Below are positions 45,026 through 56,140 of a DNA stretch of 64,000 nt, piece after piece. The position numbers and the translations under genes are program-made. The stretch is taken from assembly GCA_022818135.1 (NCBI GenBank), contig JAFMSR010000008.1, positions 28,876,935-28,940,934 on the forward strand. Reading direction: 5' to 3'. The stretch is from Saxidomus purpurata. Its lineage: Eukaryota; Mollusca; Bivalvia; Venerida; Veneridae. Within the stretch, counting starts at the first letter, position 1; each line of letters opens with the position of its first letter. The notes under the pieces are model-generated. The model worked only from the letters and a program-made list of their open reading frames with translations, was not told the DNA's origin and made no database searches.

Positions 45026-46302
45026 TTGTTTTATTTTCTTTTCAGGTAAATTGAAAAAATTCCTGAAGATGCGAATACTCATCTGTACCATTCACCAATG
45101 AATTCCAGTTTTCAATCATGAACCTGCCACGCCTTTCAAAGAAACATGCACAACATTCCTTTGAGAAAGTAAGCTATTTAAACAATGAACAATTTGTCCA
45201 GCCTGCTGGCAAATAGTCAACATAGTAACTGTTCTCGGTTTTGGAGTTTACTGTGTCTGCATCTGCCCAGATGAGCTTATCCAGGTTGTAACTTTGTCAT
45301 GAATTGAAAAATGGTTCACCACATGGGGGCAGTGTGTTGTGTGCAAGACACAGATTTGTAGCTGAAAGGTCAAGGTCAGACTTAGAGAATAAAGTAAAAA
45401 TAGACACATGAGACGTTGTCTAGACTGTAACTTCCTCATACAGAGAATGATTTTGAATTGACTTGGTACAGTGGACAGATTGTTCACAGAACTCTGTTCT
45501 AATGCACATTATTAGCTATATTAACAAGAATTATGCAAATATCATGTATTGTAGATGATCATCTTGTTACATCACCTGATTGTCATCTTTCATCTGTCTG
45601 TCTGTTCCCAATTGTCCCATGGTGGTATACATGCAGCTGTGCAATGTCAGCTCAGAATCCTTTAATGCATGAAGCTGTTACAGTTGGCACATGGTCTTGT
45701 GTGTGTATTTTTGTCGAGCCCGCTTGCGGTGAGCTCAATATAGTTCTCCAAATGGTGGTTTGGTGTATGTGCATCCGTGCGTATGTTTGAGTTTAGTTTG
45801 TCCGGGCTGTAACTTATCCATGGATCCCACTTGTCTGGGGTACAACATGCATGTTTCATCCAATATTTAGGTGTATTTTGACCTATCTCTACTTGGTAAG
45901 AAGTTAGTCTTTGTGACAGCTGGCGGGCTTGACATGTTGCACATGGGAATCTAGTTTACCTTTAAACTTGAAGTGTGACATTGTCCTTGAGCTGCACTAC
46001 AGACCTGTTTGAGAGAGTTGCATGTCATATTTTTCCTATTAAAGACAATTGATCCAGGTTAGTAATGGCGAGTAAGACCTTATGTGGCACATATTTCTGT
46101 TGCCGATATTCACATAAACTTGACTTCATGTATTATCCTTACATACAGTTTGAATCAATGGTTGTGCTGTAGTAACCTATCCATTGGTGTCTTTACCAGG
46201 TGTATGCTCAGTGTCTTACTCTTGGAAGTGTTGTGGTGTAGGTCAAGAACGACCCACTTTCAGAACGTACTATCACCAGAACGGCTCTGACTTTTTATTT
46301 TT
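45026..46302. other. degenerate dispersed repeats, no gene
   Basis: Repeat-like pieces occur, such as CTTATCCAGGTTGTAACTTTG (45279), GAAAGGTCAAGGTCAGACTTA (45365), the tip-like TCGAGCCCGCTTGCGGTGAGC (45714) and TTGTCCGGGCTGTAACTTATC (45798). They have the style of tandem-core repeats but form no clean array. A splice-bounded segment at 45048-45166 has stops in all three frames. Confidence 0.45.
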
Positions 46303-46927
46303 AGCTCATCTGGCTTCGTCAGGGTGAGCTTTTCTGATGGATGATTGTCCGTCGTCCGTCAACATTTGATTCAAATGACATCTTCTCTGAAACCACTAGG
46401 TGAATGTTGATGAAACTATGCAGGGATGTTCCTTGCATGAAGCTCTACCAAACTTGTTCAAAGAATTCCATTCCATGCAGAACTCTGGTTGCTAAGGTAA
46501 CAAATAGGAAAAACTTTAAAAATCTTCCTCTCTGAAACCACAAGGCCTAGAGCTTAGATATTTGGCATTTAGCATTGTCTAGTGGACCTCTACCAAGATT
46601 GTTCAAATTATGCCTCTGGGATCAAAATTGACCTTGCCCAGGGGTCACTTAGTTTTACATAGGCTTATATAGGAAAAGCTTTTAAAATCTTTTCTCTGAC
46701 ACCACAAGGCCTAGAGCTTAGATATTTGGCATGTAGCATTGCCTAGTAGACCTCAAATTATGCCCCTTAGATCAAAATTGGCCTTTCCTAGGGGGGTCAT
46801 TTGTTTTACAAAGATGTATAAATTATAGGAAAACCTATTTGGTATATAACATTTTCTGGTGATCTTCCACCAGGCAAGTAGACTTGTACCAAGGTGAGTG
46901 ATATAGGGCCATCTTGGCCCTCTTGTT
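46303..46927 (+). mobile_element. Helentron-like tandem-core element, family 2, copy b (complete)
   Basis: 625 bp. Left tip AGCTCATCTGGCTTCGTCAG; two and a half core units with CACAAGGCCTAGAGCTTAGA; right end GATATAGGGCCATCTTGGCC, a hairpin, then CTCTTGTT. Flanks are TTATTTTT and AAAGTGGA with no duplication. The AGCTC start and TCTTGTT end are shared with family 1. Confidence 0.82.
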
Positions 46928-47600
46928 AAAGTGGAAGTTATGTTGATATTAAGAGAGAAATTTTAGAAGGTTGGATTATACAATCATAAGTATTTTCTAG
47001 GAAGAACTAAACCTTCTGCATAACATGATATCAAGTTATTATTCACAGTACTAGCTTTATGGATGAAATAGAAGACATTCTGTGAAAAAGTAAAGTAAGA
47101 AAAGGTATCACTTATCTTTATTCTGATCAATGTGTCTTAATATTCATGCAACAAAAATGATTAAAGTTCACAAGAATCCCCGAAAACTCTGCAAACTCAA
47201 TATTAGCTCTAGTAAATAATATCTAGAAGTTGGCCATTCTGGACTTCAAAGTGGGCTGGTCTTGACTGGGTCATTTTAGTAGTGGTCCGTTCTGGTACTA
47301 AACCATTGTTGTTACTCTCTAGTAAAATCATATCTCTCTCTGCAGGACAGTTTACACCTTCAGACTACAGCAGTATTGAAGTTCAAAATAAGAAGTAATG
47401 TGCAAAGTGTGAGTTGACATTGTGTGAGCCCTTAATGAGTTTGCTGTCAATGAAATTTTAACTAAGCTTCACCTTACTAGGTAAGTCCCATTTAATTTCC
47501 TAATTGCATTCCCTCAGTATCACCTTTTTAAATGGGCCTCAAAGAGACTTTAAAGACAATCCTTTAAAAGTCATTAGGAAAGCAACTATTTCACATAATA
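46928..47600. other. intergenic; one possible terminal exon
   Basis: Nothing firm. At 47346 an acceptor-like CTCTGCAG precedes a short frame (QFTPSDYSSIEVQNKK then TAA). No partner exon is recognised, so it is not called as a gene. Confidence 0.3.
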
Positions 47601-48190
47601 CTAGGGATGTCAACGATTAATCGGTTAACCAGTTAACTGACCGAACTAACGATTAACCGGTTACGAAATTGGTTACCGGTTATAAAAAAAAGTATATGTA
47701 TATGACAAAAAGAGAGAAAATTGCATTATAAAATGAATATATGTATTGAAAATAACTTGCTTTTTTATTTCTATCACCGACATTTAACACGTTGCAACGC
47801 GGTGCTTCGAGATAGTAAGGTGTGATAAGTGTCAATATGTTAATTGGACACGCTCATGACAACAGAGTTTGTTTTGACAAGGCATAGCTTCGTTGACTTT
47901 AGAGTAATTGTTAACTTGTGATACAAAAGAAAAGTGCGAATTTTGAAGCAAGTCGCTGTTTACGCTAATTAACCTATTAAACTAAAATTTATCGAGTAGT
48001 AACAATTATTATTAATTATGAAGAGCCATTACATTGGTGGAAAGAGCGTGCTTGTAAATATCCCAGGATTGCCAAAGTTGCTAAGGCACTGTTAGCCGTG
48101 CCAGAAGCATTTGTGCCATCAGAGCGAATATTCTCCGGTGCTGGACTACTAGTTTCTAAACCACGAACTCGGCTCGCTAGTGTGAAATAG
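47601..48190 (+). pseudogene. hAT transposon remnant: left terminal repeat and C-terminal dimerisation domain
   Basis: 47601-47630 is a hAT-type terminal sequence (TAGGGATGTCAACGATTAAT CGGTTAACC). At 48023-48190 the frame EEPLHWWKERACKYPRIAKV, then VPSERIFSGAGLLVSKPRTR LAS and a stop, is the hATC dimerisation domain (PL.WWK, VPSER.FS.AG motifs). The rest of the transposase is deleted and no right terminal repeat is seen before the next element at 48478. Probably ZBED-like (inference). Confidence 0.85.
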
Positions 48191-48477
48191 TAGTCAACAT
48201 CATTTTCTTAAACTAGAATAAATTCAACTTGTGAAATGTCACGGGAATGACTGATGATGCTTATTTGATGAACTTGCATAAGTTACTTGTCATGTGTAAC
48301 ACTCAACAAAGAAATATTATTCCGTAAATGATAGAAATAATCTCAGTAATAACATAAGTTTGTTACAATTATTTCGTTTTAGGCTTACTGTGCCAGTGAT
48401 GTCACTGTTTTATGTCTTTGTAAATAATATTTATATGCATTTACTTACACATATGTATTTGATTTAGTTTCGTTGTT

Positions 48478-49670
48478 AGCTGGACTATTCGAAGAATAAG
48501 GAGGCTATTGCACTCGCCCCGGCGTCGGCATTGGCGTCTGCGTTGGTTAAAGTTTTTTATAAAGTCAAATATCTTGAATACTTTCAAAGATATTGACTTG
48601 AAACTCAAACCATATGTTTACCATCAACATCTACACCTGAGGAAACAATCCCCATAACTCTGTTTTGATTTTTGATAGATTTATGCCCCTTTTTAACTTA
48701 GAATTTTTGGTTAAAGTTTTTTATAAATTCAAATATCTTGAATACTATCAAAGGTATTGACTTGAAACTCAAACTATATGTTTACCATCAACATCTACAC
48801 CTGAGGAAACAATCCCCATAACTCTGTTTTGATTTTTGATAGATTTATGCCCCTTTTTAACTTACAATTTTTTGTTAAAGATTTTTATAAATTCAAATAT
48901 CTTGAATACTATCAAAGGTATTGACTTGAAACTCAAAATATATGTTTACCATCAATATTAACACCAGAAGAAACAATTCCTATAACTCTGTTTTGATTTT
49001 TGACAGATTTATGGCCCTTTTTAACTTAGAATTTTTGGTAAAAGATTTTATAAAGTCAAATATTTTGAATTCTATCAAAGGTATTGAATTGAAACTCAAA
49101 TTATGTGTCCACCATTAACATCTCCACTTGAGAAAACAAACCCAATTGCTCTGTTTTGTATTTTGTTAGATTTACGCCCCTTTTTAACTTAGAAATTTTA
49201 GTTAAAGATTTTTATAGAGTCAAATATATATCTTGAATACTATCAAACGTATTGACTTGAAACTTAAAATGTATGTTTACTATCAACATCTTCACCAATG
49301 TTTTTGATTTTTGACATATTTATGCCCCTTTTTAACTGAGAATTTTGTCACAGTTTTTACCAGACTATTATATGGAAATACTCGAAATGGCTTACTTTTG
49401 AAATGTTATAGAATAATTTTTCAGCATGCAGTGGTCATGCTTTTTCAATTTTATACACATCAATTTTGAAACGTTACAAAGTCATTCATGATCAAATATA
49501 CAAGGTCATGTATTTCTTTGAAATTATCCCCCCCCTCCTCCCCGCAATTGGCTTACAGAATCCAGAGTAAGGCTTTACACGTAACGTACATTTACAAAGG
49601 TCTTTGAACTAGTTTCATATATTAATTCTTACAGACTGTTACACAATAAACCTGTTCTTAGACAAAAAAA
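48478..49670 (+). mobile_element. Helentron-like tandem-core element, family 1, copy d, right end lost
   Basis: Starts AGCTGGACTATTCGAAGAAT and runs parallel to 41934-43179 over core and 3' flank (CATGCAGTGGTCATGC, CAAGGTCATGTATTTCTTTG) up to CCTGTTCTTAGACAAAAA. There the terminal hairpin segment is missing and unrelated sequence begins. Confidence 0.85.
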
Positions 49671-49694
49671 TTATTTTCTTTGTGTAAGAGCTAA

Positions 49695-49805
49695 AAATAG
49701 AGGTAGAAAAAAAATATTTACCCGAGCCAGGTTTTGAACTCGGATCTTTGCGCTTACAAAAAATTTACAGGGGCTTAACCTACTACACTACGGAGTCAGC
49801 TGATT
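49695..49805 (-). repeat. tRNA-like sequence, probable SINE head
   Basis: Minus strand reads GACTCCGTAGTGTAGTAGGT TAAGCC ... GATCCGAGTTCAAAACCTGG CTCGGGTA. The A box is recognisable and the B box degenerate (GAGTTCAAAACC). Confidence 0.6.
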
Positions 49806-50274
49806 TGATGCGAGTTAAAAATATTGATATACCAAAGAGCCCACCCCGTTAGTCACGGGGTGATATTTTCTACAATAAAATTAAGCAAAGCAACATTTTA
49901 AGTGTTTCTTTTGTTAGAAAACTTGTCACGTTATCATAATACAATTCCCCTGATACAGTAATGACAATTGTTTTCTTGAAATTGAAAATTTTCTTTTTTT
50001 ATCGTAACTTGTCCATCTGGAGTGCAGTCGCTTTAAGATTTTTTTTAACCAGTAAGAGTCTAAGTTAGATATAGATATATAGCTAGTTAAGTATAATATT
50101 TTGACTATCACAGCATTGCGATGTTAGCTACTTATCAAACACTGAAAATCAAATGGGTGCATTATTGTGAAATATGTATAGGTTAATTGATATAAAAGAG
50201 AGCTTTACCTGCTGGTGATTTAGACAGTTCGTACCGATTATAGCCTCCTTAGAGGATGGTGGACCCAATAAGCA
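49806..50274. other. intergenic, nothing recognised
   Basis: AT-rich sequence without a supported gene, repeat or RNA. Confidence 0.4.
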
Positions 50275-53235
50275 CAATTACAAACAAAAAATGGTGATTT
50301 AGTATACGGCGTTACAAAAAAAGTGACACATTGAAAAAATCAGACGATTCCCTGGACTGTATACAAAGAGGATAACAAGAAAAGAATTGATGTGAGGCAT
50401 TAAAGGTGCTGCAAAGAATTCATGCTTTTGTTTATCTTTTGATATCAGGTTATGTATTGTAATGAGTCATTTAGATAACCCTTTAACCTACATTGAATGG
50501 TGTCTTTTTATGAAAAGTACATGAAAGTGCTTCATGCAACAGTTACATTACTTCAGGGTTGCTCTTTGGTACAGTGGTTAACGATCTAGACTACCAATCC
50601 GATGGCCTCAGTTCGAATCCTAGCCTGGAGAGTTTAGACTTGCTTTTCAGTATTTTTACCCATATCGAGATAAACTGGTTAGAAATGCAGAGGTAGTCTT
50701 GAGTGTATAAGTGCTATACACCAGGCATGTAAAGAATCAAGGGGTCTTTTTGTAGGGTCTTGTACCTGCAATCCATTGTATCTGTATCTGACTCTTCAAC
50801 TTGCCCCTAAGTCTTGGCAGTATCACTCTTTGAAAAATACAAAGTACGGCCGGTACTATAAACAGTAAGATAAAAAAATACATATTCTCCAGTTCTTTGC
50901 AACATTGTAGTTATATTCTAGTAAATTGTTCTTGATTTGACAGCTAAATATTATATCAATATTTTGGCAGTTTGTGGGTGTCATTGAGAAATCTAGTGGT
51001 GTCTTGGGGTAAAAGGTTGGCTCGGAAGTTTCAGTTTTGAAATCAATGCAATATCTTTTTTGTTATTGTAATTTTACACTTTTCAAAACATAATTTATGT
51101 TCTTATTTTTGGTATAGGTATACCGGTAAGTAAAATGTTATGCAATTTTGTGCCACCTTATACAATTGTTGGTGTTTTGGTTTGAATTAACTTTGTAATA
51201 TTCCAGCCATACTATGTTGTCATTAATTTTTCCTTAAAGAATCTGATTCATTTCAATCATCATTAATCTGAATATTATTATACATTAAATAAATTCCAGT
51301 CTGATCTGGCAAATATTCTGCACTATGATGGAAAATGTTTCTAATGATATAGGTTCATCTGATTAACTGTTCAAGCTATAAAACTGTTTGATTTGGAAAA
51401 TATTCCAGACAGTGCTCAAATAAGTTAGGCCTAAATATTGAAAGAATTTTCAACAGTTCACAGGCCACTCCATAAAAGATTCCAAGCAATGCTTAAATCT
51501 ATCCAAGAAATTGTCATGAATTCTAGCCTTTGCTTGAAGATATATGTTGAAATTTAGTACTATGCAATGTGGCATCTAGTTTATGTCCTGTGTTGGTTTT
51601 CTTGCCATATATGGAAAATATTGGTTAATACTCCATGCGAATTTTATCATAGAACTTCATAGATATTTTCATAATAGTGCTATTGAAATTTAAAATTTGA
51701 GTCTTTACTTGAACAAGAAAGTTACTCTTGTCCTAGAATAGAATATTTATACACATAGCACATAGTCACTCATAGCAGGTGTCAGCAATTGATGTTAAAA
51801 TACATCTAGATATTTTAGATGAATGAACACATCATATATTTCACAAATGCATAATGGCATTATGAAAGTGGTTCAGTCATTTAGTCTGCCCTGCATGAGG
51901 CGATGAAATGTGCGGCATACCTCATGTTTCAGAAAGGACTTGGGAGTATGATGAGTCCAGATACAACAAGAAATACACTCATTCACTGGACTCGTGTAAT
52001 CTGTGAGCAGATAGGACAACTTGTACTATTTAATCTCTTCATGTATTTTATTAAATAGATAGTTTAACTGGTATCTAAAAGTCCAAAACATGTCAAGAAA
52101 AACAAAACAAGCGCAGAAAAATATCAAAGTTATTCAATACCAGCATGGCCTCAAACATTTTTCAGTAAAGGCTTGAACCATGGAACTACCTGTATTGAAA
52201 AACAATTCAGTCTGGCCACAATAATATAAGTCGTAGCATTGAAACTTAAATTTATGGTCTGGGCAAAACCTACTCTATCAATGGCTCAATCCATCATAGC
52301 ACAATATTTGCAAGGACATACTTGAATTCAATGTGTAATAACATACAAACAAATGATGACTACAGTGAATCAGATCATTTAAGAAAAATAGAAGATGAAA
52401 TTACTTACGTAGTAGTCTAAGAATACAACAACTTTTTCATTCTGCGCATAGTCAGTCAGGGACTGCTCTTTCCTGTAGACTACTATTTATAAATGAATAA
52501 ATATTTCTGTTCTGCAATTGCTCAGACACCTTTAAGCTCACCAAAGTTTTACTTAATTTTACTCAGACTTTATCTTGATTATCTTTTGTGAAAATTTTGC
52601 ACATCAGAAGACTTACAGCAAAGCTACTAGGCCAATTTTGAAGGAATCTTGCTGAAGAAACAGAAACTTCAAGAATTGTATAAGGTTGCACTGAATTGCG
52701 AAACTTGTTACCTATTCCTATACCAAAATTAACAAGATCCATTTTGAAAGTGTGAAATTACATAAATAAAAAAGAAATTGAATTGACTTCAAAGCTGATC
52801 CATTTGGACCAACTATTTACCTGAAAATACCAAAATGTAGGTATAGTTGTACATTGTACAGTTTTTAATATTCAGATGTCAAATAGGAAACAATTTATTT
52901 AAAAATTATCTACAATGTTGCAAAGAACTGGGGAACATGTATGCATCTTTATTCAAAGAAGGTATCTAGTCTACAGTGGATAATTATTTAATCATTGTTC
53001 TTCAATTCAGTGTAGGTATAAGAACATTAAGTGTGATCTAAATGCCTTATTACAAAACAATACCTGCTACCCCCCAATTTTTAAAAAAATTCTTTGCACC
53101 TTTAATGTCATGCACCAATTCTTTTCTTCTTGTCCTCTTTGTTTACTGTCGAGGCCACCTCATTAGCCTTGATTTTTTTTCATGTGTTGCTTTTTTTGTA
53201 GCACAAAATACAACCGCTAACGAAATTGATTAGAG
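50275..53235. repeat. large diverged palindrome (~2.9 kb) with a central spacer
   Basis: The left arm matches the reverse complement of the right arm in order. TACAAAAAAAGTGACACATTG (50314) pairs with the segment at 53171-53201; CAAAGAGGATAACAAGAAAA with 53102-53143; CCAGTTCTTTGCAACATTGT (50890) with 52912-52931; TTTGGTATAGGTATACCGGT (51109) with about 52715-52735; GCCACCTTATACAATTGTTG (51151) with about 52670-52690. The arms are clearly diverged and the left one is lengthened by a tRNA-like insertion. The spacer, about 51300-52560, shows no coding sequence. Confidence 0.75.
50572..50645 (+). repeat. tRNA-like sequence, SINE head, in the left palindrome arm
   Basis: GCTCTTTGGTACAGTGGTTA ... 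GGCCTCAGTTCGAATCCTAG carries an A box (TGGTACAGTGG) and a good B box (GTTCGAATCC). The anticodon stem does not pair properly, so it is not a functional tRNA. Confidence 0.7.
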
Positions 53236-53317
53236 GGGCGTGAATTCAGCACAAGTCAAAATGTAACGGTCAGAGTTCATTTCGGCGACAGCTGATCACA
53301 TCTTCAAAGAAAGCACA

Positions 53318-53363
53318 ATGCTTTATTACGCCGCTCCAGTGAGAGCGACGCAGTTTTATCCAG
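53318..53363 (+). other. possible first coding exon (weak)
   Basis: ATG then LYYAAPVRATQFYP in a locally CG-richer stretch, ending at donor GTATGC. No downstream exon was recognised. The flanks 53236-54229 otherwise hold no supported gene. Confidence 0.2.
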
Positions 53364-54229
53364 GTATGCTGTCGATCAATATTTACTGATCACGTGATAA
53401 AATATGTCGTAAGTGTGAAAACTGTTACTTAGGTCAGAGTTTCAACATGTTTTGTTATAGGGAATTGTTAAATGAATCCATGGTCATTAAAGTTATATTT
53501 TTGTCGGCGACGGTATTATAGTAGGATTTTGACTTGTGAGCTATGACCTATTCATAGAATATAAAAGTGCAGTCACGGCACAATGCATAAAATCTAACTA
53601 TACCTCGTTTATATCTTTACTGCACGGGAAAACGATCATCAAGACTTCTTAACATGCACGAGACGGTTATTCTACTGTTCAAATTATCATATGATAGGTT
53701 TTCAAATGATTATATTTTTCATAATCAAAGCCTAATACCCGTTATTGGACATACAAGCAGAAGATTCTATTATTAAATCACCGCTAGAAATAGGGGTGTA
53801 CAATACCTCAATAGCCAGGTATCAATCGCTGAATACAATTTGAGCTTTATGAACAAATATTGATGTTTACATACAGATGTTAGAGGCCGAGTACATTTCA
53901 TATATTGTGTCAATGTATAAAGAATAGATTTAAATGTATCTTTAACATGACGTGAACAAATACCCTTCATGCAAATGGGTGATTCCGTACAGAAATGTTT
54001 ATTAATGTAACTCCACGGAATTTTAAAGAGAGCTACGCATGAGAATTTGTATTGTTTTTTGTACTTGAAGTATAAGTAAGATACACACATGCCATGTTTA
54101 TCAGTATCGTATGTGTACAATTAACTACATTGATTTTAACTATATAATAATATTAAATGTCTCTCCACGAACACGTTATTTAGTTTATACTAAGTCTTAT
54201 TATTTTAGCTCGGTTGTGAAGAAAGATTG

Positions 54230-54380
54230 TAGCTTATCGAGTCACTCGCGAGTCCGCTTCCTCAGTACTGGTATCAAATGAGGAGATACGGTCGTGAAAC
54301 CCAGTTGGGCTCGAATCAGAAACGGCCTCCGGAATGAGCGGCAGACACCAGAGGTTACACCACCACTGCCCTCTTTCTTG
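54230..54380 (-). repeat. tRNA-derived SINE, copy 1
   Basis: Minus strand: AGAGGGCAGTGGTGGTGTAA, a decayed B-box region (GATTCGAGCCC), then ACGACCGTATCTCCTCATTT GATACCAGTACTG and GCGGACTCGCGAGTGACTCG. Same family as 55975-56140. The central part may correspond to one of the conserved SINE central domains found across animals (such as Nin-DC), from memory only. Confidence 0.8.
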
Positions 54381-55974
54381 TTTTTTGACCGCAGTGAGTT
54401 TATCATGTATGTCATAGAAATACAATAAATTACAGATATACATGTATGAAGGTAGGCAAAAACACAATTCATGTGTTAAAAGCCGATTCAGTTTTTCACC
54501 ACACACAATTTTTCACCGGCGTTTCCCGCTGTAAAAACGCCCGTCGTTTTATTGTTATGAGATATTTTTAAAATGTTTTCTTTATCGTTCGTACACGTTT
54601 CTACACCAAAATGTGAGCAATACCCGACACAATGATAGTTACATGTTAAAGTTTTAGTAATTATCTGCCTCTACATGTTGTTACCCGTTCCCTCAAGTGT
54701 GTGTGTGTGTGTAACATGTCCATTGATTTGACATATGTTTCGGCAGTTTTCATTTAAACAAGAGACATAGAAGGGCCAGTATCGCTTAATTTCTGCACCA
54801 TATACAGGCTAAAGTCATCGCTCATAAAGTATTACATGTAACTAGTATAGTATTGATCGGTCATTGTCAAAAAACTGATAAAAGGCGGAGTTTAGGAAAC
54901 CAATATTGGGCGGTGCTTCATAGCTACTTTGACAAGCGAGTCGGCAATCTTCAAACATTTGTGCATTGCTTTTGATGTTATCGGTAAACCTCCTGACTCT
55001 AATCAATTTCGTTAGCGGTTGTATCATGTCACCAGTAAGTGAAGGTTTCTTTTATATCCATTAATCTATATATATTTCACAATTATACACCAATTTGAAT
55101 TTCAGCATTTGGTATGTAACAAACATCGTAATGATGTGACTGTAAGAATCTTAGAACTAGCCTTCCGTAATATCTAGCATAGAATCTTACAAATACTTAA
55201 TCCAATTTATTTATATGAAGGGGATTCAAAAAGTACAAACATCACAACTTTATCAGTTTCAAGTTGTTTTCTTGAAATATTGTCAAAATCAAGTGCATGA
55301 CATCTTCCAGGAATAGATATTTGAAAAATGAACTTATTATTAAATGTTGGTGCTTTATCATCTCCATAGTAACAAAAGAAATGACTTGAGAGGGTAACCC
55401 AACAATGTTGTGGATTGATGCTATCTTTGTGTGATTACATCTAAAATAATCAACCTGACCAGGAGTGAATTGAAACATTTGCTAACTGCAATTACGTTAC
55501 TGACATACTATGACATCATTTAAAGTTACATCATACATCACACACTATGCCAGCAACTATACTGAAAGAAAATCAAAGCTCTTAAGGCACTGGAGCAGTC
55601 CTTCATAAAATATGGTGATCACTTCCCATTGCATACAGATCTGAAATGGTACATTGTAACAAGAGGAGAGTGATGGTCCAATACTGCAAAGATGCATCCT
55701 AGTTTGAATATGATTGCTCCATTGATGTACTTAATGCGAACACTCAGGTTTAGTGTGGGGTACAATGACGGGATATTGCAAGTGTATATTACCGGCTTGC
55801 CCATTAATATCAATATCTATTTACCTGTCATTGACCGATAAAACAGCTGGAAATTTCATGGAAGGGTAATAAATACATCTATTATGGGATTAGCTAGAGT
55901 TATGGTTCTTGGTCAATGCACTCCCTATCAATGTCCTCCATTACTGTGTGATTCAAGTATCAATTAAATAGAAA
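54381..55974. other. intergenic; promoter-like segment near 54.9 kb
   Basis: 54890-55034 contains a CCAAT box (54900-54904), a GC box GGGCGG (54908-54913) and then ATGTCACCA followed by GTAAGT (ATG 55026-55028). That would suit a plus-strand 5' end with a three-codon first exon, but no further exon was recognised. A (GT)n run lies at 54699-54713. Confidence 0.25.
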
Positions 55975-56140
55975 GCTTGTAGCTTATCGAGTCACTCTCA
56001 AGTCACTCTCGAGTCTGCTTCCTGGAAAAACCAGTACTGGTGTCATATGAGGAAGTACGGTCGTAACCCCAGTGGTGCTCGAACCCGCAACCTCCAGGAT
56101 GAGCAGCCGACACCTTAAACTCTACACCACTGCTCCCCTT
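55975..56140 (-). repeat. tRNA-derived SINE, copy 2
   Basis: Minus strand: GGGGAGCAGTGGTGTAGAGT, B box GGGTTCGAGCACC, then ACGACCGTACTTCCTCATAT GACACCAGTACTGG, CCAGGAAGCAGACTCGAGAG TGACT. Better preserved than copy 1. A short duplication of the right end (GTCACTCTC AAGTCACTCTC) is present. Confidence 0.85.

Noticed and set aside
45048..45166. Coding exon between TTTTCAG and GTAAGC
   Set aside because: All three frames contain a stop, so it cannot be an internal coding exon.
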